From contig NZ_MJUX01000009.1 of the NCBI RefSeq assembly GCF_001927245.1, positions 62,001-126,000 on the forward strand: 64,000 nucleotides of DNA, given 5' to 3'. The position numbers were made by a program, and so were the translations under genes. Of the stretch, positions 25,859 to 34,600 are shown piece after piece; within the stretch, counting starts at the first letter, position 1; every line of letters starts with the position of its first letter. The notes beneath the pieces are model-generated. The model saw nothing but the letters and a program-made list of their open reading frames with translations. It did no database searches and was not told where the DNA came from. This DNA comes from Acuticoccus yangtzensis. GTDB lineage: Bacteria; Pseudomonadota; Alphaproteobacteria; Rhizobiales; Amorphaceae.

Positions 25859-26864
25859 GCTCTTTCAGCTCTTCCATGGTGAAGGCGACCAGCTCGGGAT
25901 CAATCTCCATCTCGCTGACCAGGCCGTCCTGCAGCGGCATCAGCTTGCGCCGTGCCTCGGCGAGCGCCTCGTCGGTCGGCGTCGTCATGCCCATGCCTTC
26001 GGACACCAGCTTCTCACGCGCGCGAAGCTGCGCGTCGGCGGCCATCTTGCGCTCTTCCGGCACCGTCTCGGCCCACGCCTCGGTGATCGCCGCCTGCACC
26101 TCGGGGTCGAGATCGTCCCAGAAGCGCGAGGAGATCATCGGCACATATTGGCTGAACCACTGCTTGTCTTCGAAGGCGTGGGTCAGGCCGGAATCCCACA
26201 GCTGCGCGCTGACGATGCTTTCGTGCGTGGAGGACACCGCGTCGACCACGTTGGACGACAGCGCCAGCGGCACGTCCGGCCATGCGATCATGTTCGGAAC
26301 GCCGCCGAAGCCTTCGACGCGCGTGGCATTGGCCGTGCCGCCGGAGATGCGGACCTTGAGGTTCTGCATGTCGGCGTGCGTCTCGATCGGCGCACCAGTG
26401 GAGTAGTAGTTCGAGAAGCCGAGGTTGAACCACGGACCGGGGATGTGGACCCGCAGACGCTCTTCGGCGGTGGCGTTGATCTTCGCGCCGACCTCGCCGT
26501 CCATCAGCTCCAGAGTGACCTCTTCGGGAAGGCCGTAGAACATCGGCAGGGAGGAGAGGCCGAAGCTCGGAACGGTGCCGTCGAGCACCCAGGTGCCGGG
26601 AATGGCCATCTCGACAGCGCCCTGGCGCAGCGCGCGCGCCACGTCACGGTCGCGGTAGAGCTGAGCCGACGGGTAGACCTCGACGGTGAGCTTGTCGCCG
26701 GCCTTCTCGCGCAGCTTCTCGGCGAAGATCTCCACCGCCTTGTTGCGCACGTGGCTGGGGTTCGTGTCGAGCGAGATCCGCATCGTCTGCTGCGCGGCGG
26801 CGGGTCCGGCGAGGCCAAGCCCGAGGGCAAAGGCCGCGGTGATGCGGACAATCGGTAACGTCAT
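25842..26864 (-). CDS. dctP: TRAP transporter substrate-binding protein DctP
   Basis: A 340-residue periplasmic binding protein. The signal peptide is MTLPIVRITAAFALGLGLAGPAAAQ. DctP motifs follow: TNPSHVRNKAVEIFAEKLREK, VEVYPSAQLYRDRD, MAIPGTWVLDG, and MQNLKVRISGGTANATRVEGFGGVPN with the conserved Arg that salt-bridges the substrate carboxylate. That Arg indicates an organic acid ligand. A strong GGAGGAAA site precedes the ATG. It lies 53 bp after the MmgE/PrpD gene in the operon. Confidence 0.93.
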   Translation of the reverse strand: MTLPIVRITAAFALGLGLAGPAAAQQTMRISLDTNPSHVRNKAVEIFAEKLREKAGDKLTVEVYPSAQLYRDRDVARALRQGAVEMAIPGTWVLDGTVPSFGLSSLPMFYGLPEEVTLELMDGEVGAKINATAEERLRVHIPGPWFNLGFSNYYSTGAPIETHADMQNLKVRISGGTANATRVEGFGGVPNMIAWPDVPLALSSNVVDAVSSTHESIVSAQLWDSGLTHAFEDKQWFSQYVPMISSRFWDDLDPEVQAAITEAWAETVPEERKMAADAQLRAREKLVSEGMGMTTPTDEALAEARRKLMPLQDGLVSEMEIDPELVAFTMEELKERGLID

Positions 26865-26917
26865 GGAATTTCCTCCGGTTTATCGTTCCCCTGCCTCTGT
26901 GGGCAGGTATCTCGGTG

Positions 26918-28276
26918 TCAGTGGGGCGTCGCCAGCGGCAGGTCGCGCAGGGACGCAAGGTCGGCGATGTTGAGGAGCGTCGTGCACAGCGTCTCCGCTT
27001 CGGCGGCCGACATGCGGCGCGTGGCGCAGTCCATGAACTTCGCGCGCAGCTCCGTCTCGGTCAGGCGGCGCTCCCAGCTTCCCTTCGCGTGGGCCACCGG
27101 GTCGACCTCGAACCGCTTGCCGCCGGCCATCACGGTGACCGAATCGGTGGGGGCGAAGGCGGTGCCGGGGGCTTCCTTGTCGCCGACGGAGCAGACGACC
27201 TTCTCCATCGCCGCCATCACCTCGGGCCGGTTGACGAACTCGTCCGTCAGTTCCGACAGGCCGACGCGGCGGGCGACCAGCGCGGACGCCATGGCGAATT
27301 CCATCGAGAATTTCGCCTCCAGCCCGGTCTTGGGCTGGTGATTGCGCAGGGTGACGAGCGCGGTGTTGCCCGCCTTCACCTGCACCTCGTCGATATCGTC
27401 CGGCGTCAGGCCGTTCGTCTCGACGATTTCGAGCATGGCGTCGATCGCGCGGTGGGCGAAGTAGCACACCGGGTAGCGCTTCACGTTGACGCCGAGGTCC
27501 GGCAGCCGCCACTTTTCGCCGAGGGCGTGGTCCTTCTCGGCAAGGTCGGGCGTGCCGGAGGGGGAGTGCGCGCGCATGAAGCCGGTCTGGTGCTCCAGCG
27601 CGTCGGGCGAGCCGGTGAAGCCGTCCTTGGCGAGACGGGCGGCGATCACGCCCGCCTGCGCCGCGCGGCCGGCGTGCAGCGGCTTCGTCATCGTGCCGAA
27701 GTTGGCGACGAGGCCGGACGCCAGCGATGCGCCGATGGCGATGGCGTTGGCCGTCTGCTCGGCGCTGAGCTTGTTGAGGTGGGCGCAGGCGGCGGCGGTG
27801 GCGATGGCGCCCCAGGCCGCGGTCGGGTGGAAGCCGCGCTCGTGCAACTGGCCGGGCTCGAGCTCCTTCAGAAGCGCCCAGATCTCGTAACCGATCACGT
27901 AGGCGTTCAGCGCATCGCGGCCGGACGAGCCGAGCGCCCAGCCTTCGGCGAGGATCGCCGGGGCGAGCACCACGGACGTGTGGCCGTCCATCGCCACGTC
28001 GTCATAGTCGAGCGCGTGGCCGGCGACGCCGTTGACGAAGGCGGCGTCCTGCGCGCTGAGATTGCGGCCCGACGGGATCTGCGGCGCGCCGGTGTTGGCG
28101 GTCGACGTCTCGACGAGACGCGCGGCGATCTGCGCGCACGGCTCGTTGGAGCCTGCGATCATGACGCCGACGCAATCGGCGATGCCGATGATCGCCGCAT
28201 CGAGCGCGGCGTCCGGCACGTCGGTCAGCGGATAGTTGGCCGCGAAGGCGGCCGTTTGGCGGGTCAATCCGTCCAT
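26918..28276 (-). CDS. MmgE/PrpD family protein
   Basis: A 452-residue member of the MmgE/PrpD family, which includes 2-methylcitrate dehydratase and cis-aconitate (itaconate-forming) decarboxylase. Typical motifs are FVNGVAGHALDYDDVAMDGHTSVVLAPAILAEG, GYEIWALLKELEPGQLHERGFHPTAAWGAIATAAA and LKRYPVCYFAHRAIDAMLEI-like sequence. It probably catalyses a hydration/dehydration or decarboxylation of a tricarboxylate-like or branched acid. It lies 11 bp after the acyl-CoA dehydrogenase gene. The exact reaction cannot be read. Confidence 0.9.
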   Translation of the reverse strand: MDGLTRQTAAFAANYPLTDVPDAALDAAIIGIADCVGVMIAGSNEPCAQIAARLVETSTANTGAPQIPSGRNLSAQDAAFVNGVAGHALDYDDVAMDGHTSVVLAPAILAEGWALGSSGRDALNAYVIGYEIWALLKELEPGQLHERGFHPTAAWGAIATAAACAHLNKLSAEQTANAIAIGASLASGLVANFGTMTKPLHAGRAAQAGVIAARLAKDGFTGSPDALEHQTGFMRAHSPSGTPDLAEKDHALGEKWRLPDLGVNVKRYPVCYFAHRAIDAMLEIVETNGLTPDDIDEVQVKAGNTALVTLRNHQPKTGLEAKFSMEFAMASALVARRVGLSELTDEFVNRPEVMAAMEKVVCSVGDKEAPGTAFAPTDSVTVMAGGKRFEVDPVAHAKGSWERRLTETELRAKFMDCATRRMSAAEAETLCTTLLNIADLASLRDLPLATPH

Positions 28277-28287
28277 GGCGAAACCTC

Positions 28288-29481
28288 TCAGTAGGAGCGC
28301 GGCAGGCCGAGCACTTTGGTGCTCAGGAACGCGAGGATCATGTTCGAGGAAATGGGCGCGGTCTGGTAGAGCCGGGCCTCACGCCATTTGCGCTCGACGT
28401 CGTATTCCTTGGCGAAGCCGAAGCCGCCGTGGACCATCAGCGCCGCTTCGGCCGCCTGCCAGGTGGCCTCGGAGGCGAGGAGCTTCGCCATGTTGGCGTC
28501 CGCACCGCAGGGCTGGCCGGCCTCGAACAGAGCGGCGGCGCGGCGGGACATCATCTCGGCCGCCTCGAGCGAGGCGTAGGCGCGGGCGAGCGGGAACTGC
28601 ACGCCCTGGTTCTGGCCGATGGCACGGCCGAACACGTTGCGCTCGTTGGCGTAGGAGACACCCTTGTTGAGGAGCCACTTGCCGTCGCCGATGCACTCCT
28701 GCGCCACGAGGATGCGCTCCGCGTTCATCCCGTCGAGGATGTACTTGAAGCCCTTGCCCTCTTCGCCGATGAGGTTTTCGGCGGGCACCTCGAGATTGTC
28801 GAAGAACACCTCGGTGGTGTTGTGGTTGATCAGCGCGTCGATCGGCTTGATCTCGCAGCCGTTGCCCTTCGCCTCGCGCAGGTCGACGAGGAAGACGGAC
28901 AGCCCGTCCGTGCGCTTCTGGCACTCGGCGGCGGGCGTCGTGCGGGCCAGCAGCAGCATCAGGTCGGAATACAGAGCGCGCGAGGTCCAGACCTTCTGGC
29001 CGTTGACGATGTATTTATCGCCCTTGCGCTCGGCGCGGGTCTTGAGCTGCGTGGTGTCGGAGCCGGTGGTCGGCTCGGTCACGCCGAAGGCCTGCAACCG
29101 CAGCTCGCCCGAGGCGATGCCGGGAAGATAGCGCTGCTTCTGCTCCTCGCTGCCGTGACGCAGCAGGGTGCCCATGATGTACATCTGCGCGTGCGCCGGG
29201 CTCGCGGTGCAGCCGGAGGCGTTGATCTCTTCGAGGATCACCGCGGCGGCGCGCAGCGGCAGGCCCGAGCCGCCGTATTCTTCCGGGATCAGCGCGCCAA
29301 GGAAGCCGCCCTCGGTCAGCGCCTTCACGAACTCGGACGGGTAGGACGAGGTCTCTTCGAGCTTGCGCCAGTAGGCGGGCGGGAAGTCCTCGCAGATGCG
29401 GCGGACGGCTTCGCGCAGATCGCCGAAGTCCTCGCCGAGGGCGACCGTCACTTCCGACAGGTCGGTGGGCATCATGTTCAT
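28288..29481 (-). CDS. Acyl-CoA dehydrogenase
   Basis: A 397-residue flavoprotein that oxidises an acyl-CoA to the 2-enoyl-CoA. Visible motifs include FGVTEPTTGSDTT (FAD/substrate), KVWTSRALYSDLM, GKGFKYILDGMNAERILVA and the C-terminal MVHGGFGFAKEYDVERKWREARL. The usual C-terminal YEGT glutamate is replaced (YQTAPISS), while a Glu is present in GMNAERIL, the position of the catalytic base in isovaleryl-CoA and long-chain acyl-CoA dehydrogenases. This hints at a branched substrate. It lies 12 bp downstream of the lyase gene in the operon. Confidence 0.92.
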   Translation of the reverse strand: MNMMPTDLSEVTVALGEDFGDLREAVRRICEDFPPAYWRKLEETSSYPSEFVKALTEGGFLGALIPEEYGGSGLPLRAAAVILEEINASGCTASPAHAQMYIMGTLLRHGSEEQKQRYLPGIASGELRLQAFGVTEPTTGSDTTQLKTRAERKGDKYIVNGQKVWTSRALYSDLMLLLARTTPAAECQKRTDGLSVFLVDLREAKGNGCEIKPIDALINHNTTEVFFDNLEVPAENLIGEEGKGFKYILDGMNAERILVAQECIGDGKWLLNKGVSYANERNVFGRAIGQNQGVQFPLARAYASLEAAEMMSRRAAALFEAGQPCGADANMAKLLASEATWQAAEAALMVHGGFGFAKEYDVERKWREARLYQTAPISSNMILAFLSTKVLGLPRSY

Positions 29482-29493
29482 GGCGGGCTCTCC

Positions 29494-30423
29494 TCAGGCG
29501 GCCTGGCGGTGGTGGGTGGCGAAGGTCTTCGGCAGGCCCGACTGGGCGATCTGACCCGTCACCCGCTCGTCCGGCAACCACCCCGCGACGGTGTGCTGCA
29601 GCTCGACCAGCGCCTCGATGTCGATGCCGGTGGCAAATCCCATCGCCTCGGCGAGGAATGCGGCGTCTTCCAGGTTGATGTTGCCCGATGCGCCGGGCGC
29701 GAAGGGGCAGCCGCCGAGGCCGCCGATGGACGCATCGAACCTGCGCACGCCCACCTCCAGCGCGGCCGCCATGTTGGCAAGGCCGAGCCCGCGGGTGTCA
29801 TGCAGGTGCAGCAGCACCGGGATGTCCCCCACTTCCTTCATGACGCCGGTCAAGATGCGCTTCATCTGAGCCGGATTGGCGTAGCCCACGGTGTCGGCCA
29901 CGATGATCTCGTCCGCGCCGAGGCCGACGAGCTCGCCGGCGATCTCGAACACGCGCGCTTCGGGAACCTCACCCTGGATGGTGCAGCCGAAGGCCGTGGC
30001 GATGCCGGCGGCGAGGATCGTCTTGGGCGCCTTCTCGTTGCGCAGCTCCACGATGCGGCCGAAATCGTCGATCGAGGCCTGAGTGGAGCGGCGGATGTTG
30101 GCGAGGTTGTGCTCCTCGCTCGCCGAGAGGACGTAGTTCATCTTCGGGATGCCGAGGTCGAATCCGCGCTCGGCGCCGCGGCCGTTGGGGATCAGCGCCG
30201 ACGGAAGATAGCCGGGGATCGACAGGGTTCCTGCGGTGACCGCCTCGGCGTCGGCGAACTGGGGCGCGATCTTGGCGGGGACGAGGGAGGTGATCTCCAC
30301 CTCCGGCACGCCCGCGGCGACGACGCGGCGGCACCACTCGATCTTCTGCTCGGTCGGCACGATGGATTTGACCAGCTGCAAACCATCGCGCAGGCCGACA
30401 TCGCGCAAGATAACGTTTTCCAT
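29494..30423 (-). CDS. Hydroxymethylglutaryl-CoA lyase family protein
   Basis: A 309-residue DRE-TIM aldolase. The ATG at 30423 is set by GGAGAGGG eight bases upstream; the frame is open further but not protein-like. HMG-CoA lyase catalytic features are intact: RDGLQ with Arg12 and Asp13, LLHLHDTRG (metal-binding histidines), and the Cys loop GGLGGCPFAPGASGN. It cleaves a 3-hydroxy-3-methylglutaryl-CoA-like thioester to acetyl-CoA and an oxoacid; citramalyl-CoA-like substrates are also possible. It is the first gene of a six-gene operon behind operator O3. In context, the operon ends a chain-shortening pathway. Confidence 0.9.
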   Translation of the reverse strand: MENVILRDVGLRDGLQLVKSIVPTEQKIEWCRRVVAAGVPEVEITSLVPAKIAPQFADAEAVTAGTLSIPGYLPSALIPNGRGAERGFDLGIPKMNYVLSASEEHNLANIRRSTQASIDDFGRIVELRNEKAPKTILAAGIATAFGCTIQGEVPEARVFEIAGELVGLGADEIIVADTVGYANPAQMKRILTGVMKEVGDIPVLLHLHDTRGLGLANMAAALEVGVRRFDASIGGLGGCPFAPGASGNINLEDAAFLAEAMGFATGIDIEALVELQHTVAGWLPDERVTGQIAQSGLPKTFATHHRQAA

Positions 30424-30895
30424 GCCCTCTCCTATCGCTGCACGACACGGGATTTGGAAGCGCCCCACCGTCGACAGGCCGCCGTGGCCTTTCGGTGATG
30501 TTCCCCGAACGGGAAATTCCGGCGAACTCCGCTGTTGTTGGTCACAGCGGGGAGTTGGCCGGGGCGCACTCGCGAACGTGCAGCGTCTTGATCTTCTTTC
30601 CTCGACGGTAGGTCCCGGGCCGCGCCGTGTCAATAAAACGTTTCATATCGCGCTCCTATGGCACGATTCGAACACGCTGCAGGCATCGCGTAGATTTAAG
30701 TGATTGAAAGGACGGGGAAAGCGCAAATAGGTGCCGAGACACCTGGACAAAGGGTGCGATCCGCTCAGCCACTCGCCTCCGTGCGTCGCGTTGCCCCAGA
30801 GGACTTCGGCCTCCTGCGGCCGCTCCGGGCCGCCCGGCGCGGCCTTTGACGGCGCTGAATGCGCGCGGGGCGAGGAGGGCAGGACGGCGCCGATC
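30424..30895. other. Regulatory/non-coding region upstream of the lyase-TRAP operon
   Basis: No protein gene is seen in 472 bp. It contains operator O3 and an adjoining TTGACA promoter element. A conspicuous block at 30650-30785 holds an AT-rich core (TAGATTTAAGTGATTGA at 30691-30707), a small hairpin AGGTG-CCGAGA-CACCT (30729-30744) and tRNA-like fragments. The purpose of that block is unclear. Confidence 0.5.
30633..30646. promoter_or_regulatory. LacI-family operator O3 and promoter of the lyase-TRAP operon
   Basis: ATAAAACGTTTCAT on the plus strand (ATGAAACGTTTTAT on the minus strand). On the minus strand it is followed directly by a perfect -35 box TTGACA, then 17 bp and TACCGT. The combined ATGAAACGTTWTATTGAC block matches O1 at 17 of 18 positions. 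Confidence 0.75.
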
Positions 30896-31276
30896 TCAAT
30901 GCGTCGGTGCGCGGCCCAAGGCGGTCTCGAGACAGGCGATGATAGCCCGGTCCTGCACCGGCTTCTCCAACACGCACAAAGCCCCGCCTCGCAATGCCCG
31001 GCGACGCACCTGCTCGTCCCCGTACGAGGTGACGAAGATGATCGGCGGTGCACTCTTCTCACAAGCGAGGCGGCGTTGCAGATCGAGCCCGTTCATGCCG
31101 GGCATCTGAACATCCAGGATGAGGCAGGCGAGACCGCCGAGGTCGGACGCGCCGAGATAGTCGTCCGCCGTCGCGAAGACCGCGGCGCGGTAGCCCAGCG
31201 AGCCGACGAGATCCCGCAACGCCTCGCGCATGGATGCGTCGTCGTCGACGATGGCGACAAGCGGGGGAGCTGACAT
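30896..31276 (-). CDS. Single-domain response regulator (FixJ-type receiver)
   Basis: A 126-residue receiver domain with no output domain: VAIVDDDASMREALRDLVGSLGY (acidic pocket), phospho-Asp in CLILDVQMPGMNGLDLQ, switch Ser/Thr in IIFVTSYGD and Lys in VLEKPV. The start at ATG 31276 gives a normal N-terminus; a GTG ten codons upstream is possible. The receiver is FixJ-like. No kinase is adjacent; the kinase gene at 32780 is the nearest candidate partner. Confidence 0.87.
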   Translation of the reverse strand: MSAPPLVAIVDDDASMREALRDLVGSLGYRAAVFATADDYLGASDLGGLACLILDVQMPGMNGLDLQRRLACEKSAPPIIFVTSYGDEQVRRRALRGGALCVLEKPVQDRAIIACLETALGRAPTH

Positions 31277-31591
31277 CAATCGAGGCCTTTTCGGCAGAAG
31301 GAACACCGCTCAGGATGTGCCAGCCGGTCCCCTCCAGCCCAATTGATATTCATGTATAGGTCGGCGGAGGCGCAAACATGGGACAGCCCTTCGCCGCAGC
31401 CGCCTTTCGGATCAATGAGGTAGGCAGGCTGGCCCCACCTTGCCCATCGACTGGCGGCCGCGCGGGGCTCGGGTGATCGCGGTCCCGTCTAGCTCAAAGG
31501 CAATCGCGCGGTGGGCCGACGGGTGAGCGACGGCGCCGACGGCCGCCGCCGCCCGTCACTCGGCGCCATACCCGCCCGGATGGCGGCCGGG
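31277..31591. other. Gap between receiver gene and AraC gene
   Basis: A 315-bp region without a convincing gene. An AT-richer patch with ATTGATATTCATGTATAG lies near 31341-31358 and may be the promoter of the receiver gene. Nothing else is apparent. Confidence 0.45.
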
Positions 31592-32419
31592 TCAGTGACG
31601 TTGCATCCGCGACCGGCGCCAGCGAAAGGGCGTCTCCCGCACGCGGCGCTTGAAGACCGTGGTGAAGTGAGACTGAGTCTGAAATCCCACGCTGAACGCC
31701 ACTTCGGCGATCGGCATGTCGGTCGCCGACAAGAGCTCGCACGCGCGGTCGATCCGCCTGTCGACCAGGTATTCGTGCGGACGCACCCCCGTCGCGGCCC
31801 GGAACTGCGCCGCGAAGTGCATGCGGCTGAGCCCCGCCGCGGCCGCCATGTCGGCCAGGCCGATGGTTTCGCCGAGGTTGGCGTCGACATATCGCCGCAC
31901 TTTCTCGAGCCGCCACTTCAGCAGCCCTCCACGCGGCTCACTGGCCTCAGGGGCGGGCAGCTTCAGCGCCGCCAACCGCGACACCATCGCCAGGCAGAGG
32001 GCGTCGCGACACACTGGCACATGCGCCCCGTCCATCACCGCGATGGCATCGAGCGCACCGGCCAGCTCCGCGATCACCGGGTCGACCGCGGACGACGCCT
32101 TAGGCCCGGCTGAGCGCTCACGGCCGACCGCCGTGTCGGCCGCCGGCGCCCCGTCCGCAGAGGTCACCAGAACGCTCGCCTGCGCCGGTGAGGTGCGCCC
32201 CTTCGCGACCGTCAGCATGGTGGATTGCATCTCGTCGGCCTCGGTGTCCTCGGCCATCGCCACGGAGGCCGTGAGGTCGAGGGCGCGCAGCACCAGCGTC
32301 AAGGCCGCGGGGCCCGCTGCGGACCGGCTCGCGGCCACCGCACGCCCCATGATCGATGCCATCTGGTCATGGGTGAGATCGAACCCGGCGGTGTCGGACA
32401 TCGTGACGTTCCTGATCAA
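31592..32419 (-). CDS. AraC family transcriptional regulator
   Basis: A 275-residue regulator. The C-terminal ~100 residues form the double HTH of AraC/XylS proteins: IGLADMAAAAGLSRMHFAAQFRAATGVRPHEYLVDRRIDRACELL and IAEVAFSVGFQTQSHFTTVFKRRVRETPFRWRR. The N-terminal ~165 residues are Ala-rich and not a cupin; I do not recognise the sensor part. It is divergent from the sensor kinase gene across a 360-bp gap. Target unknown. Confidence 0.88.
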   Translation of the reverse strand: MIRNVTMSDTAGFDLTHDQMASIMGRAVAASRSAAGPAALTLVLRALDLTASVAMAEDTEADEMQSTMLTVAKGRTSPAQASVLVTSADGAPAADTAVGRERSAGPKASSAVDPVIAELAGALDAIAVMDGAHVPVCRDALCLAMVSRLAALKLPAPEASEPRGGLLKWRLEKVRRYVDANLGETIGLADMAAAAGLSRMHFAAQFRAATGVRPHEYLVDRRIDRACELLSATDMPIAEVAFSVGFQTQSHFTTVFKRRVRETPFRWRRSRMQRH

Positions 32420-32779
32420 TGTTTCGGACCGCGGAAAAGTCTACGGATCGCCTCGCCGATGGGCACTTATACGAAGGTTTTCGTCCGGCATCTGATGGGC
32501 GCGCCCGACCTATACAGCCCGCTGGAGGCCCCACCGCCGCCCGGATCCACCGCGCAAGGACTAACGCGCACGGACAGGGCGCTTGGCAGGCGGCGCAGGA
32601 CAAGCAGCGCAGGGACGCGCGGCCTCCTCCCCCGCCCCCCGGACCCGGACGGCGCCACCGCAGCACCGCGAGCGGACGGCGACGCGGGCCGCCGCCTCAC
32701 CCGCCCCACTTGCTGCGGCGGGCCTCCACCCCCTATCCCTTGAGGCGAGGCACAAGACGATTGCCGGAGGGGGACGCGC
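32420..32779. other. Divergent gap between AraC regulator and sensor kinase
   Basis: A 360-bp region with no convincing open frame; all frames are Arg/Pro-rich shadows. It should contain the promoters of both flanking genes, but no clear operator stands out. Confidence 0.45.
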
Positions 32780-34387
32780 TTGGACGACGCGGGCCGGGGA
32801 TCCATCTCACTCATCAGCGTGCCGTCACGCCCGGCAGACCGGCGCCTTGCCGCCGTCGTCGGCACCGGCCTCGCCGTCGCCCTCGCCGTCTCGCTCGCAA
32901 TGCCCCCTGCCGCTCTGGAGGGAAGCGAGGCGCTGCTGCCGGCCTACGCCGCGGCCCTCTTCATCAACGAGCTCATCACCTTCACGCTGCTGTCGGCGAT
33001 CGCGCTGGTCGAGCGGTCCCGCGCCGTGGTCATTTTGGCGACCGGCTATCTCTTCGGCAGCCTCGCCACCATCCCTTGGGTGCTGTCCTTCCCCGGCGCC
33101 TTCCCGCTCATCGGCCTGGACGCGGGGCTTCAGGGCACCGCCGTCATCGCCGCGACGACGCGCATCGGCTTCCCCTGCTTCGTCCTCGCCTACGCATTGC
33201 TGCGCCGCCGCCCTCCTGCACCGCACGGCGTGGAGCGGGCCGTCGTCATCGCGGTCGTCCTCGTCGCCGTCTTGGTGGCCTTCCTCACCGCACTCATCGT
33301 CGACGCCAAGACCGAGCTGCCCTCGCTGATGCGCGACACGCGCAACGTCACGGTGCTCTGGCATGTGGTGCCGCCCATGGCGCTCGCCCTCTATGGCGCG
33401 GCCATCGCCGCCCTGTGGCGCGGGCCGCGCAGCATCCTCGACTGTTGGCTGATGGTGGTGGTGGCCACGCTCGCCGCCGAACTCGTGATCCTGTCCTATG
33501 TCAGCGGCGGCGTGCGGCTCAGCGGCGGATGGTGGACAGGGCGCATCTGCGGATTGATCTCCGCCAGTATCGTCCTTTTCGTCCTCATCTCCTCCACCAC
33601 CGCGCTTTATGCCCGCCTCGCCCGCACCCTCCTCGACGAGCGGCAGACCCGTGCCAACCGCCTCATCGAGATGCGTGCCCTCACCGCCGCCATCGCTCAC
33701 GAGGTGAACCAGCCGCTCGCCGGCATCGTCACCAACGCCGATGCGGCGCTGCGCTGGCTGCGGCGCGGCGCACCCGATCTCGGCGAGGCGGAGGCCGCCC
33801 TTCAGCGCATCGCCAGGGACGGCCACCGCACCAGCCGGCTGGTGCACGACATCCGCGCCCTCATCCGCAGCGACATGGCCGAGCACGCGCCGCTCGACCT
33901 CAATGACGTCATTCTCGCCGTTGCCGCCGCGCGCCGCGATGAGGCCCGCCGCCGCGGCGTCACGCTCGGCCTTTACCTCGGCGACGCGCCGATGGTCGGC
34001 GCCGGGCGCCTGCAGATGGAGATCGTCATCGACAATCTCCTGACCAACGGGCTCGATGCCGCGGCCGCGCAGGGCGGGCCGCAGCAGTCCGTCACCGTCA
34101 CCACGCGGCGCAACAAGGCGGGCGATGCGGACGTGTCGGTCACCGACTCCGGCCCTGGGATCGACGCCGCCGTACGCGCGCGGATCTTCGACCCATTCGT
34201 GACCACGAAGCCGGGCGGCATGGGGATGGGACTCATGATCTGCCGGTCGATCGTCGAGACGAGCGGCGGGCAGATCGCCGCCGAGGACGTCACCCCGCGC
34301 GGCACGTCGATCCGCTTCACGCTGCCGCCGGCGCCCGCCACGGCGCACGACGGGGCCGCCACGCACGACGGGGCCGACGCGGGCTGA
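32780..34387 (+). CDS. Membrane sensor histidine kinase (MASE4-like sensor)
   Basis: A 535-residue kinase. Residues about 20-285 hold eight or so hydrophobic helices of a MASE4-like integral sensor with no periplasmic domain. The kinase core follows: H-box AAIAHEVNQPLAGI with phospho-His307, N-box DNLLTNGLDAA, G1 DSGPGID, F-box FDPFVTTKPGG and G2 GMGLMICRSIVE. This FixL/DctB-type core normally works with FixJ-like regulators. The start is TTG at 32780, behind GGAGGGGG, a rare start supported by that strong site. Candidate partners are the receivers at 30896, 40752 and 41455. Confidence 0.88.
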   Translation: MDDAGRGSISLISVPSRPADRRLAAVVGTGLAVALAVSLAMPPAALEGSEALLPAYAAALFINELITFTLLSAIALVERSRAVVILATGYLFGSLATIPWVLSFPGAFPLIGLDAGLQGTAVIAATTRIGFPCFVLAYALLRRRPPAPHGVERAVVIAVVLVAVLVAFLTALIVDAKTELPSLMRDTRNVTVLWHVVPPMALALYGAAIAALWRGPRSILDCWLMVVVATLAAELVILSYVSGGVRLSGGWWTGRICGLISASIVLFVLISSTTALYARLARTLLDERQTRANRLIEMRALTAAIAHEVNQPLAGIVTNADAALRWLRRGAPDLGEAEAALQRIARDGHRTSRLVHDIRALIRSDMAEHAPLDLNDVILAVAAARRDEARRRGVTLGLYLGDAPMVGAGRLQMEIVIDNLLTNGLDAAAAQGGPQQSVTVTTRRNKAGDADVSVTDSGPGIDAAVRARIFDPFVTTKPGGMGMGLMICRSIVETSGGQIAAEDVTPRGTSIRFTLPPAPATAHDGAATHDGADAG

Positions 34388-34600
34388 GCCGCCGCACCCG
34401 TCCGGGCGCGATACCGAGGTATAGTTGCTGCCAACCCTTGCGGCGGGTCAACTAAGGCCAACGCCGCTCACGGCCGCGCAGCAACGGCCCGCTGAAACGG
34501 TTCTTTCGCCCTTCGCCTGACACCGGCGCATCCGCGTGGCCCCCCGCCGCGCGGGACGGCCATCCTTTTGCGTCACGCAGTCAACACGGTGGACACGCTC

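Noticed and set aside
30408-30423. A fourth LacI-operator-like sequence (ATGGAAAACGTTATC) at the start of the lyase gene
   Set aside because: It encodes the conserved start MENVI, has an extra base on one side compared with the three sites, and lies inside the coding region.
30646-30780. A tRNA-Ser/Leu gene on the minus strand
   Set aside because: D-arm-like and T-arm-like stretches exist, but the acceptor ends do not pair, there is no anticodon arm and the spacing is too long. Kept only as an odd block.
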